A stretch of 64,000 nt of DNA, from assembly GCA_036345935.2 (NCBI GenBank), contig JADWOT020000009.1:15557556-15621555 (forward strand), read 5' to 3'. Under the pieces are notes generated by a model that saw only the letters and a list, made by a program, of their open reading frames with translations, made no database searches and was not told where the DNA came from. The position numbers and the translations under genes were made by a program. Of this stretch, positions 1 to 14,599 are shown in pieces; the stretch's first letter is position 1; each line of letters starts with the position of its first letter. Origin of the DNA: Taenia hydatigena (lineage: Eukaryota > Platyhelminthes > Cestoda > Cyclophyllidea > Taeniidae).

Positions 1-2930
1 AAAGGAAAGCAAGTCACGTTTGCGTAGGTATTAAAGTGAGAGCCGGGAAGCGGCAAAAGAGCCGCAAGAACGACTCGTTTGGAGTTGCAGATGTTACCAC
101 TGCAAAGAGGGGCCCAAAACGGATAATTTTTGAATGCTGTACAAAACCAAATAAAGATTCTGTAAATTATGAGTCAACCTTCAAAGCTTATTCTACCCTC
201 TGATCCTGATGAGTGGCATCCACTTTGACGGTGACGTCGTGTACCGCGGATGCTTTAAACACCTCTACAGTTTTGCATGTCATTGTCTATCAAGAAGACT
301 GTTATCGCTCTGTATCCCTACGCTAAATACGTAAACACTTGGATAAAACGAATAAGTGCAATTAGCAAGATCAAAGATCGTCTTCAATTACTTCTCAATA
401 GGGTGGGTAGCGGCAGACAAACAAGTCAGCACTGATCTTGTAGGCGATTTGAGGTGTTTGAACATGCACCAAAAATGGAAAGTACCTTGAAGCACAACAT
501 AGCGTAAAGCACACTGAGACTTCCTTGAAGGCAAAAAAAGCCACAGTACTCAGACGGGAAGGATATGGTGTCGATGAACAGAATGGGATGCTAGTAAGGT
601 GGCCCAACTAATTTGATTTCACTTATTTGCGCAGAATTTTGGCACAGGCATCCCGAAATCATCCACCTATGCGTTTAATTCCATAATACATGCTAATAGC
701 CTTTTTATACCCCTTTTTCACATCCCACTCAGATGTATGCCTCTCTGGAAACATTCCTACTCCACCGTCTGCTACTCACTTCAACCATCTAAGCAGAATC
801 TAACCGTCTGCATCGGTATTTTAGCTCGATTTGAGTCTCAAGCAGAGGAGAGCTAACTATCCTACAAAATCGTGCTTCTGGATGTCGACAATACATATTC
901 TGTTCAATTAGGAGAATTTATTTGGTCTTCAAAAATGTGCTACCGCAATTTAATTTTTTGAAGACACTTTCCCTCTCTTCTCATTCCTACATTTTCCTGT
1001 GTTGCGTGAAATGCCCAAGAGGATTCAGCCTCCTCAAACTTCCGCACAAAGTCAGTCTCCTCATTCCACTTGAGCAGTCCTAAAAGTGAAAATGGTCGAA
1101 ACCTTTTTCCCTCTTTTCCACTCTTCCTTCATCTCAACACAATTAAATTGGCCAGTTAAGGAGTTTTTTGCTGGCATAGCCTGGAAACCAGGCTGTTGTG
1201 CAAGGGTAGGTAGCGGTGTCCCCGATTAATTCGCCATTAGAACTGAGAGATAAAAAAATGAGGGCGACAAGGCGGTTTAGTGAAGCTGTCATTGCATTTG
1301 ATTGTCACACCCTTAATAGGATCTCCAAAGTCGAACGCTTCAACTCTGGACAGCCGAGGTGGAAGTCTTAGAAGTCATCACGGCTGGGAACATTTGCTAT
1401 CTTCCACCTCTAGATTGTGCACTTTTTCTCTGGCAAGTAAGATCAGCATGAGATAGAGCACGACGAGCTCCTGACAACTCCCTAGACTATCACGTTTAAC
1501 TCTGGACCTTGAAGAAAAACTGCGTAACCAATGGGAAGCACACTGCTCCTTCTCGTTTACTTTAACAACTAATTGCGCTTTTGCTATTTTTAAAGTCCAC
1601 TTCTTATTTCATTTGTAAATGAAATTAGCTTGCATTTTGGCTGTTTTAACGAGCATTAATAAGACCACTCGTTGCGTAGGTGGCGGTCGGTGTATCCAAC
1701 CCTACCTTCAAAACATTCAGTAGGTCAAACCTATTATAGGGGCTACGGAAGTTGCGTCTCATCCAGTAACGTTGAATACCATGAAGTGGAGGAGGACTCA
1801 GTTCCTAGTTTATCCAGTGAAGCCTAAGATTCACCAAACTATCCATCCTGCACACATCCCACTCATACATCAGTCTATGCATTCATCTATCCCCCATCGA
1901 GTTAAGTGTCCTTGCAGTACTCACCATTTCTTTCATTCGTTCTTCTGTCCATTCAGAGAGCCTATATCCATGCTTTAATCCGGTCACCATCTTCCGTCCA
2001 TCTCTCCAACCATTCAACCATCTACTCAATCGTCAGTCAATTTACTGCCATCCAAAACCTCACCCATTTAATCCATTCTGCACCTGCTTATCCATCTAGC
2101 CTTTCGAAAACCATCATACACAAATCCTGCATCCATTCATCAAATTTCTCATCCATCAATTAGTCAGTTAGGATAACCTCCATCCAACTAGCCGCCCATC
2201 CTGTCCCTATCTTTCCACTCACCATCGTTACTCATTTCTTTATCAATTCCCCCGTTTATTCCTCCTTTTATTTTTGCCGCATGCTATCCCCTCATTTATT
2301 CTTTTACCTTTACATCCTGTACATATTCGTCCATTCATCAATTTATCCATTTGCCTGTCCATCTTGTATTTACAACTCACAAGTGCATCATGTATTATTC
2401 AATTTAAAGTCATTTATATTTGCCCTTTCATCCGTATTGTACTCTAATCTCTATCCATTTCTTCGTTCATCTACCACAGGACAGCATAAGAGCTCAACCC
2501 TCACCGTACAAGAGCAACCCGGCAGTCCGAACTATAATGCACCCAACAATAGATCGCCTCTCTTCTACAGCAGTAACTCTTCACCTCGTCGCAGGACCAA
2601 ATCGGAGTTCAGTTGTTTGAATTGCAGCAACTCTTGAAGCAAATCTCTAGTCCGGAACTAAAAATGCAAATAAACAGCTAATGGATACTTGAATGTAATT
2701 TATAGGTCTGTAAATGTTAACTTTTTCATGGAAAAGGAGTGGTTAGCTTTCATGCCTTTTATTGCTAAAAGTGTTGTTGATCAAGCATGTCCCGTGTTGT
2801 TAAAAACAGGCGACCCAGTGATGGGACAGAGGAAGGGGAAAGAAAAAAGCGACGAGGGTTGTAGCAATGAAAAGGGGAGACTTGGAGAAATCGAGAAAAG
2901 GCGGTATTATTAAGGTGACATTCAGTGGGG
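1..2930. other. left flank outside the inverted-repeat arms
   Basis: No gene supported. 1-250 is a direct repeat of 9060-9330 (module around GACGGTGACGT). 395-607 resembles the module again present near 9600-9800. 720-1780 is a repeat-body copy and 1790-2480 a CATC array. 2480-2930 is sequence I cannot relate to other modules. No reverse-complement partner was found within the window for this flank as a block. Confidence 0.6.
720..2480 (+). repeat. repeat body plus CATC array, copy 1
   Basis: Recognisable order: a cassette around CTACTCACTTCA and CATCTAACCGTCTGC, then GAGGATTCAGCCTCCTCAAA, then GGCTGTTGTGCAAG, then GCGTAACCAATGGGAAGCA, then GGAGGACTCAGT, then a degenerate CATC array from about 1790. 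The same order recurs at 9890, 19020 and, inverted, at 35050. No coding capacity is visible, so this is a non-autonomous or very old element. Confidence 0.7.
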
Positions 2931-5669
2931 CAGAAGAAGGGATAAGATGTTATGTTGCCCACCCCACCCTCCGTCCCTCCCCTCTCCACAATGTGGGGCT
3001 TGCTTGGACCTGTCAACACGGGGGCGAGAGCGGCAGCAGATGGTGGATGTTTACCGTCTAGCAGAATTTAATTCCTTTCTAGACGCCTATGAAAGGGCTT
3101 GGAGTCCTTTATGAGGACATGTCGCTGGCATAAAAAAATCCAGAGGGTCAAATTAAGGATGTCTCACCTCTATGTTTCCAACCACTAACTAGGCACTCTG
3201 TTGAAGTTAGACTATTTGCCAGAGAACTGTCCGCTTACAAGGTGACAGACTTCACGCTAACAATCAACCGCCATGATTTATGAAAACACTCTTAATGTTG
3301 ACGTGTTGACCCGGTAGCTTACTTTCTGCCTCATTCCCAACTAATCTGCTTGAGACACATTTTGGAGTCTGCTAAGCAACATGATATTCTTGACATCCCT
3401 TTGATGCCTCAAACTAAATTGTTACCCTTGGTTGTTGTCCGGAGACGACTTCATTCAACAGACCTTTATGCAACCATCGTGATAATTGAGTGACCAAGGA
3501 ACCCCACACATTAAGTAAGTGGACATTTCTCCCCTGCTATCTTGAACTTGTCTCCATAATTAAGTCTAACAGGGATGGAGTTTGGTGAACCCTATCCCAC
3601 ATGATGGAGAGGAAAGATTTCTGTAACTGTTCAACTCCAGCAGCTGGATATTTCATTACTCCATGAGTCGAATGAAAAGTTGCCATCCTGCACCACAACG
3701 AAATTCAGCCTGAATACCATCAGTCAATGATCGTGAAATAAAAAGCGGTTCTTTAAAGAAAGGATCCAAGGCCAAGGCAAGCAGCAGTGTAGCCTTTCCC
3801 TGGACCATAAATTTGTGCTGATTTGATACTTTAAGTGCCTTCAATGCTACAAAACAATTTATGCTGAATTTTTTAGACGTTGCTGTCATTTGTTCTTAAT
3901 TTTTCAGACATGTTGAGAATAGCGCATTATCTCAGTCATTGCTGATTGGTCAACTATCAACCCAGTGAGGTTCTAGCACAGTCTGACAGCCTGCACTAGT
4001 CATCAGGCTGGCTTCCACGCACAAGATCCACAATGCACAATGAGGCATGCGATAAGAGAAGGGTTGGATTATCTCAACAAGTCCCCGAGGCCACACCACT
4101 CAGCTCCTGACACTTCCACTCCTTAGTGTCTTTTACATCAAAGCACTTTGCTTACTTTCTATTAGCAATAACGGGAGAGTGACTGATAATCTTGGCAGCA
4201 GATGGGAAAACGCATAAAGCTGTGCAACTGGTTTATGTTTGTTTACATAGCGGTGTGATTGGCGAACCGATCAACAATGCAACGCAATCAAAAGTGCCAA
4301 TGCTCCTTCCTGACGAATAGCGATTTTGTCCTCTGTTGATAAACAGTACTTAGGCACTGAACCATTGTGCTTCATTCTAAGGTACCGACGGTGCAAAGAG
4401 GTGCGCAGAGCAAGTTGCCATGGAGGTGGTCTCGCCTCATCGGCTTAATTGGGCGAGCTGAAGTCGATCGCTAGAGTTGCCAGCACTTCACGTCGTCAAA
4501 TCTGCTGTTGAGCACCTAAGGAAGATGCGATTGAGGAACACGCAAATAAGAGTGGTTGGATTGTAAAGAGGAGTCAATGAAAGACTTGCTAAGGAAAGAA
4601 GTTAGTGCATTCTTGCAGAAGTGGTTAAGGTCCCCATTGCTAGACTTCGAAGTGCGTGGAGGCTAAGGCATCATGAGCAGCTGACAGTGGATCTTGCACT
4701 GGGATACTTAGTGCTAAAACAGAGGTGTGACAAGTGAGTATAATGGGAGGAGAAAATAGCAGAACCCAATTGGCTTATGAGTGATATAATAATAGTAGTC
4801 GAAAATATGATAGCGGAGTCCTTAAGTGGATCACAATCGAAAATGAAACTCTAACAAACTCATACCGTATGACAAGGCGATTTGGTATGGCTGCCATCAA
4901 ATTCAATTACTGGTCTTGAACAGCAGACGATCCACGCAGAAGCTGCCCAGAAGGTTTAATTTAATAAGACCTAGAAGACAACAAAAGCAAGACCATGTGC
5001 TCAGTCCTGCTCGAGGCCAGACAAAAAGGCTCATTCTAGCCTCAGCTTTGCAGTACCTCAGTGTCACTAAGTAAGAGAGGCGTCTAATCGAATAATCGCT
5101 TGAGCTTGTCTCGATTAAACAAACCACCCACTTCACTGTCGACTGGCCGTACTTCCGGTCAAGCCTGTCGATACCTTAACTTTATCAGATCTGTTCTTTA
5201 GGCAAACGAGACGCGTCTCTTACAGTGGCAATAGCAAAGACTCAGTTCTCTACATGCCGTTCGTTTCAATCCAAATTTGTGAAAGTTGAACAATGTCTTG
5301 GGGTTGGACACACCCTTATTGTCTCTCGAATGGAAAAAGTAGACCAAACGCTCGTTCAGTAGTTGGGACTCAGTAGCTCTAGCTCAGCTGTATGTCGATT
5401 AAGGAACAAAGAAATGGATAGACCACAGCTTCTGTTCCATCTCTTATGTTTGACGTGCAGAGCAACTCCAGCTACAGGAAAAGGACTGAAGACAGCAATA
5501 ATGGAAAGAAAATGATCCAGCACTGGGTAGAAAGGGTGTCATCCAAAAGAGAGAGAAGACAGCCATCGGTGGGGTGTGTATCTTCTGTGAGGGTTCGCGA
5601 GAGCCTCTTGTCGGCAAAGGCAAGAGCAGCGACTTGATAAATGCAGTTAAATCATGACAACGGTAGCCT
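2930..5669. other. block A outer part, no gene seen
   Basis: Unique-looking sequence apart from its inverted partner at 39140-41822. Open frames are short, mirrored and without domains. Confidence 0.5.
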
Positions 5670-7080
5670 CCCATCCTTTATCTATCTATCTATCTATCTA
5701 TCTATCCATTTATCCATCTATCCATTTCTCCAATCCGATGCCATCGATGTGCACACGCAGCCATCATGAATCCATTTATCCTACATTCATCCATTGACTC
5801 AACCTGCAAAATAACATTGTACTTTCATCCATCAGTCCACACTGAAACCATTCGTTTATACATAAATCCACCCTGTGGCCAGCTATCACATATCCACAGC
5901 CTATCACCTCTTCCACCCAACGATCTTATATGCTTTTATCCATCTTATGTTCTTCCATGTCGAGTCTATTCATCCTGTTTTATTTGTCCTGTTTCCGTAA
6001 ATCTATCATCCTACACCCATCCATTGGCAGAGCCCTTATCCATATCCGTGTTCAATCGCCCTGCATTCCTTCACTCCACATCCATTTAATTCATTTCCAC
6101 AACCTTCCATCGACTCCCACCTACCTGTTGACATACTCATCTCCCATCTGTCTGTTCTGTAGCCCACTGCCACTGACTCGTATGACTCCCTGCCCACCCA
6201 CCCACCTACCTCAATGTCCGCCTCTCCTTTCTACCATCGAGGCACTTGTTTGTCTGCGTAAGCATCAACCTGCCTACAAATGTACTCGCCTGTTGAATTG
6301 CATGTGCAGAATCTTTTTCGTTGATAATTTTAATTTAAGCCTGCATTTGGGAGCATTTATATTTTAAATGCAGAGCAGCCCAGCCATCTCACGAAAGTCA
6401 CCCTAAAAACAACAACATTATTTGACATACTTCCCAATGTGAGCTAACCGTGGCATCGTTCTGCAAGCCAATTTGTCACTCCTCTTACCTGGTCACGCCT
6501 CAGATCACTGGTTCACGGATCAGACGAGCGTGCTGCATACCAACTGCATCTTTAGATTTAGAATCCACCCCTACACTGTCTTTCCAGAATCCACCTAGTC
6601 TGTGTCACACGTCCATCCATCCATTCAGCCCGTATCCATGTCGATTCTCTTAATCACTAATCCTTTCACCCATTCATCCCATCAATTCGTAGCCACTTAT
6701 CCTGCACCTATCCTGTATGCATTCATCCATCCGGTATCTACCCAGTCCTGTATTGTCCCATCTATTCTGTATCCATTCACTTACCAAACCTGACTCCATC
6801 CATCTGTTCTGCATTTTATCTACCCGTTCGTTCATCCCTTCAACAACTTATCACAAAAACACCCACCCTGTGCTCACCCATGCTGCATCCATCCGAACAT
6901 CTATTTAGCCTCAATTGCTTTACCAATTCATTCGACATCTATCCATCCGTTTTCTCCTTCATAAACGCACGAATTTCTTTATTCATCCAGAAACCGTTCA
7001 TATATCCTTTTGAGCATCCTTCCACCCGGTCCATTCTACCCATTTATTCAATCAGAGGGCTTAATCGGCTCAAACGTCTA
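5670..7080 (+). repeat. two degenerate CATC arrays with a cassette module between
   Basis: 5670-6240 and 6590-7060 are degenerate CATC arrays. 6180-6370 is the cassette (CATCGAGGCACTTGTTTGTC and what follows). Open frames here are rich in His-Pro-Ser-Ile because a 4-base repeat reads the same four residues in all three frames; they are not genes. Partner in the right arm: 37900-39150. Confidence 0.75.
5679..5706 (+). repeat. (TATC)n microsatellite
   Basis: Seven uninterrupted tetranucleotide units at the start of a CATC array. The arm partner near 39121-39136 keeps only about two units. Confidence 0.9.
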
Positions 7081-9060
7081 CACAAGGGCCAAGCGCCATC
7101 CCATTCCCATGATAATAATGTTATTCAGCAATAAAAAGACTTCTCCTTCTTCTCACTTTCTTCATCTCAACAAACAAGAAACTGTCATCGAAAAGAGCTG
7201 CGAGGCCTTCACTTCTACTTGAGGCTACCCTGTACATTCACGTAATACATTGTGGCGTGTAGCGCGTCGTCTAAAAGCCCCTCATATCACATTGACGGGG
7301 TTTCTAGTTGCATGTGGGTGGATGTGGAACGGAATTGCGTGGGTATGATCAGGATTAGCAAAATCAAAATGCTGATGTGTTTTGAATTGACTACAAGGAG
7401 GCAGGCCCAAGGTAGACAGTTATGTGCTTATTTAGATAATCAAATGCCTTGGCCGATAAAATGACGGGCAGCCATTGAGGCATTTTGGCGTGCAGATGTT
7501 TGGTGAGTTAAGGGAGAGGTAGGCAGGTAGATTAATGGGTGCCAAAACCACAAAACATGCATTAATAGTTGGTAGGATGCGGAATGGATAAATAGGTCGC
7601 TAAATACAGGCAAATGGTGAATTGATAGGGTTTGGCTGGGTAATTGGAGTGATTTAGAGTAGATGGAGGCTTTGATACAGAGCGAGAGGATAATTGGATA
7701 GTTTTAAGGGCTCAATGAGTACGGGATAAATGGATGTCTGGGCGGGTACGAAATTGATGAAGGGAGGAATGGATGCAGACATGGTGATATAGAGGCATCC
7801 ATAAAGTTGTTCTCCCTACGCTTTGTTGACAAAGGGAACAGTCACATGCCTAGAATTCATTACCTTGCCAAGCGTTTTACTTATCCATCAAGTCGGAAGT
7901 AGTGGGGCAATATTACTCAAAATTCCACAGACTTTGCGCCCAGTATTTTACTTCCTTTACTCAAATAGTCGCCTACCCTATCTCCCGATCATTTTCCTTT
8001 CCACGAAGTGCTCATTTGGCGACGAAGTGGTTACGTTGTGATGGGCGTTCGTGTCGCCAACATTGTTGTCCTCACTGCCTCTCCCGTTGCCAGATTTGCG
8101 CACCACGTCAAACACGGTTGATGGGGTAAATGTAGTGGTCTAATTGACCTCTTCTTCTGTCCTATATCCGCATGGTTTGGTTAAGCCTGTACAGTCGAGT
8201 CCTTCTCACCATACTAAACTTCCCAACAACCTCAAGTAGCCCCGTTTTTATTCTCTTCTCCTCTGTTCTTCTGTGACTCATTTTAACGTAATCTAACTTA
8301 AACTTCAAAATTTCATAGTGCACTGCGTATACGCTGACTTCATGGCCTCTCACTTCATTGAAAAAGTACAATTTTCGATGCCTGTATAGGAGATCTGACA
8401 AGACGGACGGTTATTAGGCTTAATAGAAGGTATGATCCCCAGAATTAAATTCAGTTACCGCATAATCCCTCTGAAAGTATTTTAATTAAATGCTCTCAAT
8501 TTGGTAGGATTTCATGATTCAGAACAATTTATTAAACCGAAATTTCTCCTCATCATTGTTTAAATCTGACTAAAAGTAATTGAAGCTCAGTGGTAATGAA
8601 GTTAACGCCAGGATGGACCTGCTTTTTTCACTCTCACATAATAAATGTGGTGTCCGAGGGGTCTCTCAACACATCACAACGCGTGGATCCATGAGATGGC
8701 TACAAGGATGAGAAGGAAAGGCGCATCCCAACTCCGTTCCTGTGTGCAATGCCACCACCACAATCGTCACTTATCCACCTGTCCACATTCGCGCGCCTGT
8801 CTGTCTGTCCGTCCAATCATCCTCTCGAGGATGCAGTTCCATCTTCACCCACTTGTCGGGTAATCAGCCACCATCTTGATCACACGATCGACTCAACCGC
8901 ATCTTCCCAAGCATTCCACAGCAACTATCAAATGCGGTAATTACTACTCCACTTAATATATTCACTCATCCACTCGTTGGTTAATTTACACGCATAAATT
9001 CACTTCAAAATAGTGGCCGAATTAAACGCAAAAGCAGGGGCCAAGATCCCGACTAACACC
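7080..9060. other. block A linker sequence without genes
   Basis: 7500-7790 is a weak GGATG-strand array pairing with 37210-37600. 8640-9060 is a module also found at 58800-59250 and, more weakly, at 49680-49900. The rest holds nothing recognised. Confidence 0.5.
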
Positions 9061-9889
9061 ATGGCGATGGAGATAAGGGAAGAGGAATGCAAGTCATGTT
9101 TATACGGGCATTGAAGTGAGAGCTAAGAAGCAGCAAAAGAGTCGCAAGAACGGCTGGCTTGAATATGCGGATGTCACCACTGTAAAGGTTCTACAACAAC
9201 TTACTCTGTCCACCAATTCTGACCATTGACATCCAATTCGACGGTGACGTTGAGTACCACGGACATCGTGCACGTCTCCACAGTTCCCACGCTATTATTC
9301 ACCATGCCGACTGCGTTCACTTGCCATCCGTATGATAAATAAGAAGGTAAATGGATGAAATAAGGAAACACAGCCCATAAAATAAACAAAAATCTGATAC
9401 TACAATCACCTCTCGATTGGGAGCGTAATGGGAGTACAAACGAAGCGGCCTTTGCCAGTAAAATTTGTCGCAGTCAGGAAAGGAAAAGAATAAGGAAAGA
9501 AAAAGTTTCTCAAAAGTTTTGTAACTTTACAAATGCTTGATTGAACGGGTAGGACTGATCTTGTAAGGAGGTTTGAGGCGCTTGTACTTGCCGAGGTAAT
9601 CCACAGTGGAGACTTGACTGTGCTTACAAGAAAGTATCTAAAGGCACAAAAAGGCGTGCAGCACAAAGAGACTTCCTTGAATAGGAACACAGTTATAATA
9701 CTTAGGCAGAATGCATACTGTCGGCAAACAGAAAGGAAAGCTAGCAAAGTGGTCCAGTTGTCCTGTGATGTGTACGAAACTAATTCAACGCTCTGACTTG
9801 AGTTGAATTGCCTACGTAGAACTCTCGGCACAATCATCCTGAAACCCTTTGACGTATGCGTTTAGTTCCATAATGCATACTAATAGCCT

Positions 9890-11170
9890 CCTCACATCGC
9901 TTTATTTTACTTCCCACTTAAGTATATCCTTCTTTGCTAACCATCCTGCTCCACTGCCTGCTACTCACTTCACCCATCGAGGCGTTTGTTAATCAATGGA
10001 AGCATCTAACCGTCTGCAACCCCTGCCTGCACTCTTGCTTGCATATGCCAAGATATTCTCGTTTATAATTTAGGGTAAAGTCGGTAATCTAACTTAATTT
10101 AAACCAAGAGCAGAGAGCTGCTTAGCTATCTTACGAAATCATGCATCTGAATTTCACAAATGCATACTTTTCTTCAGATTTAGACTTTCATTCTACCTTG
10201 GGAAAGTCTTGAGAGGCTCCACGTCTTTCAGTTCTTTAGGGTACTTTCTCCCTTTTTTATTCTTGCAACTTTCTGAGTTGTGTAAAGTGCTCAAGAGGAC
10301 TCAGCCTCCTCAAAGATTCGCACAAGATCAGTCTCCCCTTTCCACTTAAGTAAATCTAATTTTAAAAATAATCGGAACCATGCATTTCTCTTCCCTGCTT
10401 TTCCTTCTTTACAGTACAAACGATTTAGCAAGTTAAAGAGTTTTTGGCTGACACGGCTTGGAGATCAGGCTGCTGTGTAAGAGCATATAACGGAGTCCCT
10501 TGTTGGTTCACCACCAAAACCGATTGATAAACAAATTGCATTGCATTCGATTGTCGCAACTATGATAGAATCTCCAAAGTCAGGCACTGCAATCCCAGGC
10601 TACCGAGAAGATTCTACTGTGGGCGACTTGGAAGGTACCACAGTTAGGAACATGTGTTGTCTTCCACCTCTGCAGTGTGTAATCTTTCTTAGGCATGCAA
10701 GGTCTACATGAGGTTGGGCACGAAAGGCCCCTGACAATCCTTCATGCTGTCGCGTTCACCTCAAGACCTTGAGGAAAAACCGCGTAGCCAATGGGAAGCA
10801 CTTTGCCAATTCTCGGCTATCTCCAAAACTAATTGCACATTTGCTGCTTTTTTATTCACAAATAGAATCAGGATGCGTTGCAATTGTTTGAATGGACAAT
10901 AAGTAGCCCACTCATTGCGCAGTTGGCTGTTGGTATTTCCGACTAAGCCTTCTAAACCTTTAGCAAGTCAAACCAATCATACAAGCAACGAAAGTCGTGC
11001 CTTATTCATTAGCGTCGAGCGCTGCCAGTTAGGGGACGACTCAGTCCCTTATTAATCCAGTGAACCATCTATCCATCCTAAGATTCATCCGACTATCCAT
11101 CCTGCGCACATCCATTCACGCATTAATCCTTTATGCTCTCGACTATCCAATCACCTATACCCTATCAAAT
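9890..11170 (+). repeat. repeat body plus short CATC array, copy 2
   Basis: Same module order as copy 1, with a short array of only about 80 bases at the end. It forms the end of block A and is nearly identical to the inverted copy at 34080-35050. Confidence 0.75.
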
Positions 11171-13029
11171 TACATATCTTTACAGCACCCAATCTGTTCA
11201 ATTTGAATTACAAGCAAAGGTATCATAACCCGTGCAAACAAGCATAAATGTAGGTTTGAAAATAGCTGGGTGCTTATACAGACAAATAAATGTCCAGATG
11301 AGCAAAATTACGGGTGAAAAATGAGTTAGAGTGGTGGTAGACGGCGTGCACATGGATAGTGAGAAGAAGAGATAGTAAGGTCATGAGTTTGCAGTTCAGT
11401 GGGTCGACAATACTTAATTCACCCGCCCCTAAATCACCATAAGCCCTTCATGGAATAAAGATGTTTTCTTGTACAAGACCAGCTTTGACTTTATTCCCAA
11501 ATAAACTTACTGTTCAACATTTTGTAAACCGTGTTTGCTCCCCCTTCTTTCCAATCCTTATCAATGCAAAATTTTGACATTCAAAAGGGTTAGAAAGGCC
11601 TTGTTTATAGCAACGATGTGCGTTAACTGCAGGGTCGGCCTAGTTGCCTTCCACTGCGAGCTCCATTGATGGTTTGATTTACTATATCTGTGCATCCATT
11701 TGATTAAAGACATCATGAAAGGCGCAAGAAAGCAAACAATAATTTAGCGGGTGGCTCCATTCGGCCATCAACGATGTTGGCTCATAGCTCTTGGACAGAG
11801 ATGGGGTCGAATGAGGTGGCTAGACATACGCATTTCATCAGTTTGACGCATCTGTCAACCAAATTTCTTCAACTCCATACATCGTTATTCTCACGCAATA
11901 ACAGTTGTCCTTAACAACTTTACCACCCACATGCATTTCAATCACTAGCAATTGGAACCTTTCCGATTCGCTCAGAATCGCATGATCTTCCTCCCTCTAC
12001 CATGCCAATGGTTTCGGTCTTTCAATTATTTTTTCTCCATAACCAAATCCTTTCAACCTGCTTTTTCATTAACCGTATCTTCGACGAGTTGATAACACCT
12101 CAGTCACTATTTACACCGCGCATTTCTACCCAGCCACCGTTGACTTCGATAACGCATGACAGACTAGTGCCTAGGTTCTGCATTTAATCGCACGATGGAA
12201 ACACTATTTTGCTAAAAAGGGGAGTAATAGTACGTTAGATTGCATCGTGGTCCCAATCACGACGTCAAATCCGTCGTTGCGCAAACAAAAGTGAGTTACT
12301 CATCTCCTGTCAAGTTTGTCAATCACTCGCATGCTACTTGGCTGTCAAAAAAGCTGAAACTAGTAATTTAGCTTGAAAGAATTTGGAGAATGAAAATGGC
12401 AGCATTTAGGTGGCGCATGCAAAAAGTGGGGATTTATTTTAGGAACTCTAAGGCTAATCATTGGCTGCACTTACTCTTCATTCTGCCATTCCTCGTACCA
12501 TCACAGTCCGACTGTGCGATGTGTGACCCGTGTGTAGAATCCGGGCCGTTGGCTGATGCAGATTGCCAGAGATCGAGCCGAAGCCTGAGCCTCATCACTC
12601 AGGCGTGACTGAGGAGACGCGCGATATCATCATGGGAGGTGCAATGCTTTCAGAAGCACTTTGAGAAGTAAATTAGCACAAATCTGTCAACCTTCTTACT
12701 TACCCTTTATTTCTAATATGCCTTGGTTTCCTTCTTCACTTAGATGACAACGACATCTCCACATGATGCCACGATCATCGGTTGATCCTTTCAGACAGGG
12801 CTCTCTCTTTTGTGCCGTCAAAATAATTTTTAAATTAATACACGCAGCAGACGAATAGACAAGTCCTGACCGTCGGAGCCTTTACATCAATCGATGTTCC
12901 CCTATATGCAATCGTGGATGTAGAACGACTTTGAAAGTCTTCATCTCATTCCACCTCTCTCAGGCCTGATCATAGAGACGGGATCTAGGCAGAGATAAAA
13001 GTGCTCACACCCCTCTTTGTTAGATAGGC

Positions 13030-13500
13030 TCTTTCGAACGTTCCAGATTCACCACTTTGGACGCAGAAAAGAAGGCCGCTTTCAGATGTCGATCTCGTGT
13101 GTGCACATCACAAGCCGCACTGTTGACCTTCGTTTTTTTGTGGAGGAGGAGCTCTCCTCTCGCCTTGTGGCGACAATGGCGCTGATGCACCTTTGACCAA
13201 TCCATTATGACATTGCGACTACGTGCTATATCAAGACGTGGATATTAGAATGTCCGATTTTTCGTAGACAACCACAAGAGGTGATGTCGTTGCCATTAGA
13301 GTAGTCAATTAACAGAACGTTTCGCAATTGCTCGATCCTGAATTTTTAGTGAACACGAGACTTGAGGTGCAGTGTGATGAGAGTCGGACTTCCTTGTCAC
13401 ATGAAGTCAATGTTAGTTCGCATTCAGCAGTTGTGTAATTCGAGTAGAGGTCAACGTAAAATACCTCTCAGGAGGCATTGATTCGAACCCCCGGTTTGAT
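13030..13500 (-). repeat. hairpin module, copy in left BC arm
   Basis: On the minus strand a stem TGTCGCC-ACAA-GGCGAGA (13158-13175) is followed by GGAGAGCTCC and a conserved tract with AACAGTGCGGCTTGTGAT. Arm partner: 47700-48080. Confidence 0.65.
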
Positions 13501-13679
13501 TTGAGGCGCCATCGAAGGGATCATTGGCATATATGAGCAGGTAGTCAGAGAGATTTACACATGATGCTTTTCGTACATTAATAAATTAATGTGTAGTTAG
13601 GTTGAGTGACTAGCGAATAATGAGGAGAGCTGATGGAAAGAAAGGCATGAAAAGGGGGGCATGGGCGAGGGTGAGGAGT

Positions 13680-14330
13680 GAATAGTAGCTATGAGACGGC
13701 TAGGAAGGGGGTTAATAGAATGGAACACTTGGATGGATGGAGACAGGTTGGATGGGCATTTGACAGGTGGATGGATACTGAGTAAAAGAGGATGGTCAGA
13801 TGAATGGGTTTATGGACGCAGGATGTACGCAGTATGAATGGAGGAGTGTAATATTCGATGTGTGAATAGATCAATGCATGACTGAATTTAGGAAGGATAA
13901 ATAGATAGATAGATGTGTGCGTATATCTATAAGCAATGAATGGACGAACGGACGATCGCGGGCTGGAAGGATGGATTGATGAATGGAATGGGTGGATGAA
14001 CAAGGGATGGATGGATGCATGCGGAATCGATACGGGATGGATGGGTGGACTTATCAGCAAAAAAGCCAGTTGGGATGACTAAATAGATGAGAATGAAGTG
14101 AATGGTAAATGAAAGTGAACGAGATGGATGCGGATGGAAGACCACGGGGTGGATTGGTTTCCAAATTTAGAAATAAATGGGGTGTTGAAATTAATGCATG
14201 GATTAGTAAAAATGAATATCGCATGGATACAGCTATGAATGCAAGATGGAATGATGGGTGGATAAATTGATGCATGGATAGATGAGCGAACAGATGGAGG
14301 GTAGATAGATAGATGGATGGATTTTGCCTC
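13680..14330 (-). repeat. degenerate GGATG (CATC) array
   Basis: About 650 bases of diverged ATGG/GGATG repeats. Overlapping minus-strand open frames rich in His-Pro-Ser-Ile are array artefacts. Pairs with 46960-47560. Confidence 0.75.
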
Positions 14331-14599
14331 ATTCATACGGGTCATCCTGAATTTGTGAATCAGCACGTTAAAGAACGTGTTTTTTGGCAAACTAATCCTT
14401 CCTTGACGTCCTGACAGCTTTCTTAACTGAAGTAAACGCATTTTTGCCGTCTCTATAACCGACCTGACACGATGGATGACTGGCAGTCTTGATCAGAAGC
14501 AAGACGCCTCAGGACTGAATTGACTGATTAGTTAACCATGCATCGTTTTAGATCTGCTTAGTATTTAATGGGATAAAGTGCCTTTGTTGTTAAAAAATG

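Larger units (their letters stand above)
2930..11075 (+). repeat. inverted-repeat block A, left arm
   Basis: Matches 34080-41822 in reverse complement along its whole length. Anchor pairs: 2925/41822, 5674/39137, 9837/35100, 10800/34240. Coordinate sums drift by about 300 bases because of small indels. Identity is high (roughly 95% by eye around 5930-6370) but uneven. The block holds CATC arrays, cassette modules and a repeat body at 9890-11075. Open frames in it are mirrored in the partner and carry no recognisable domain. Confidence 0.85.

Noticed and set aside
5930..6367. 145-codon frame with an equally long mirror at 38567-39004
   Set aside because: Open in both arms because the arms are near-identical and the sequence is array-rich; this is not evidence of selection.
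13470..13500. B-box-like GTTCGAATC, also at 47740, suggesting a tRNA-derived SINE
   Set aside because: No A box at the right distance and no tRNA fold; the two sites are simply arm partners.
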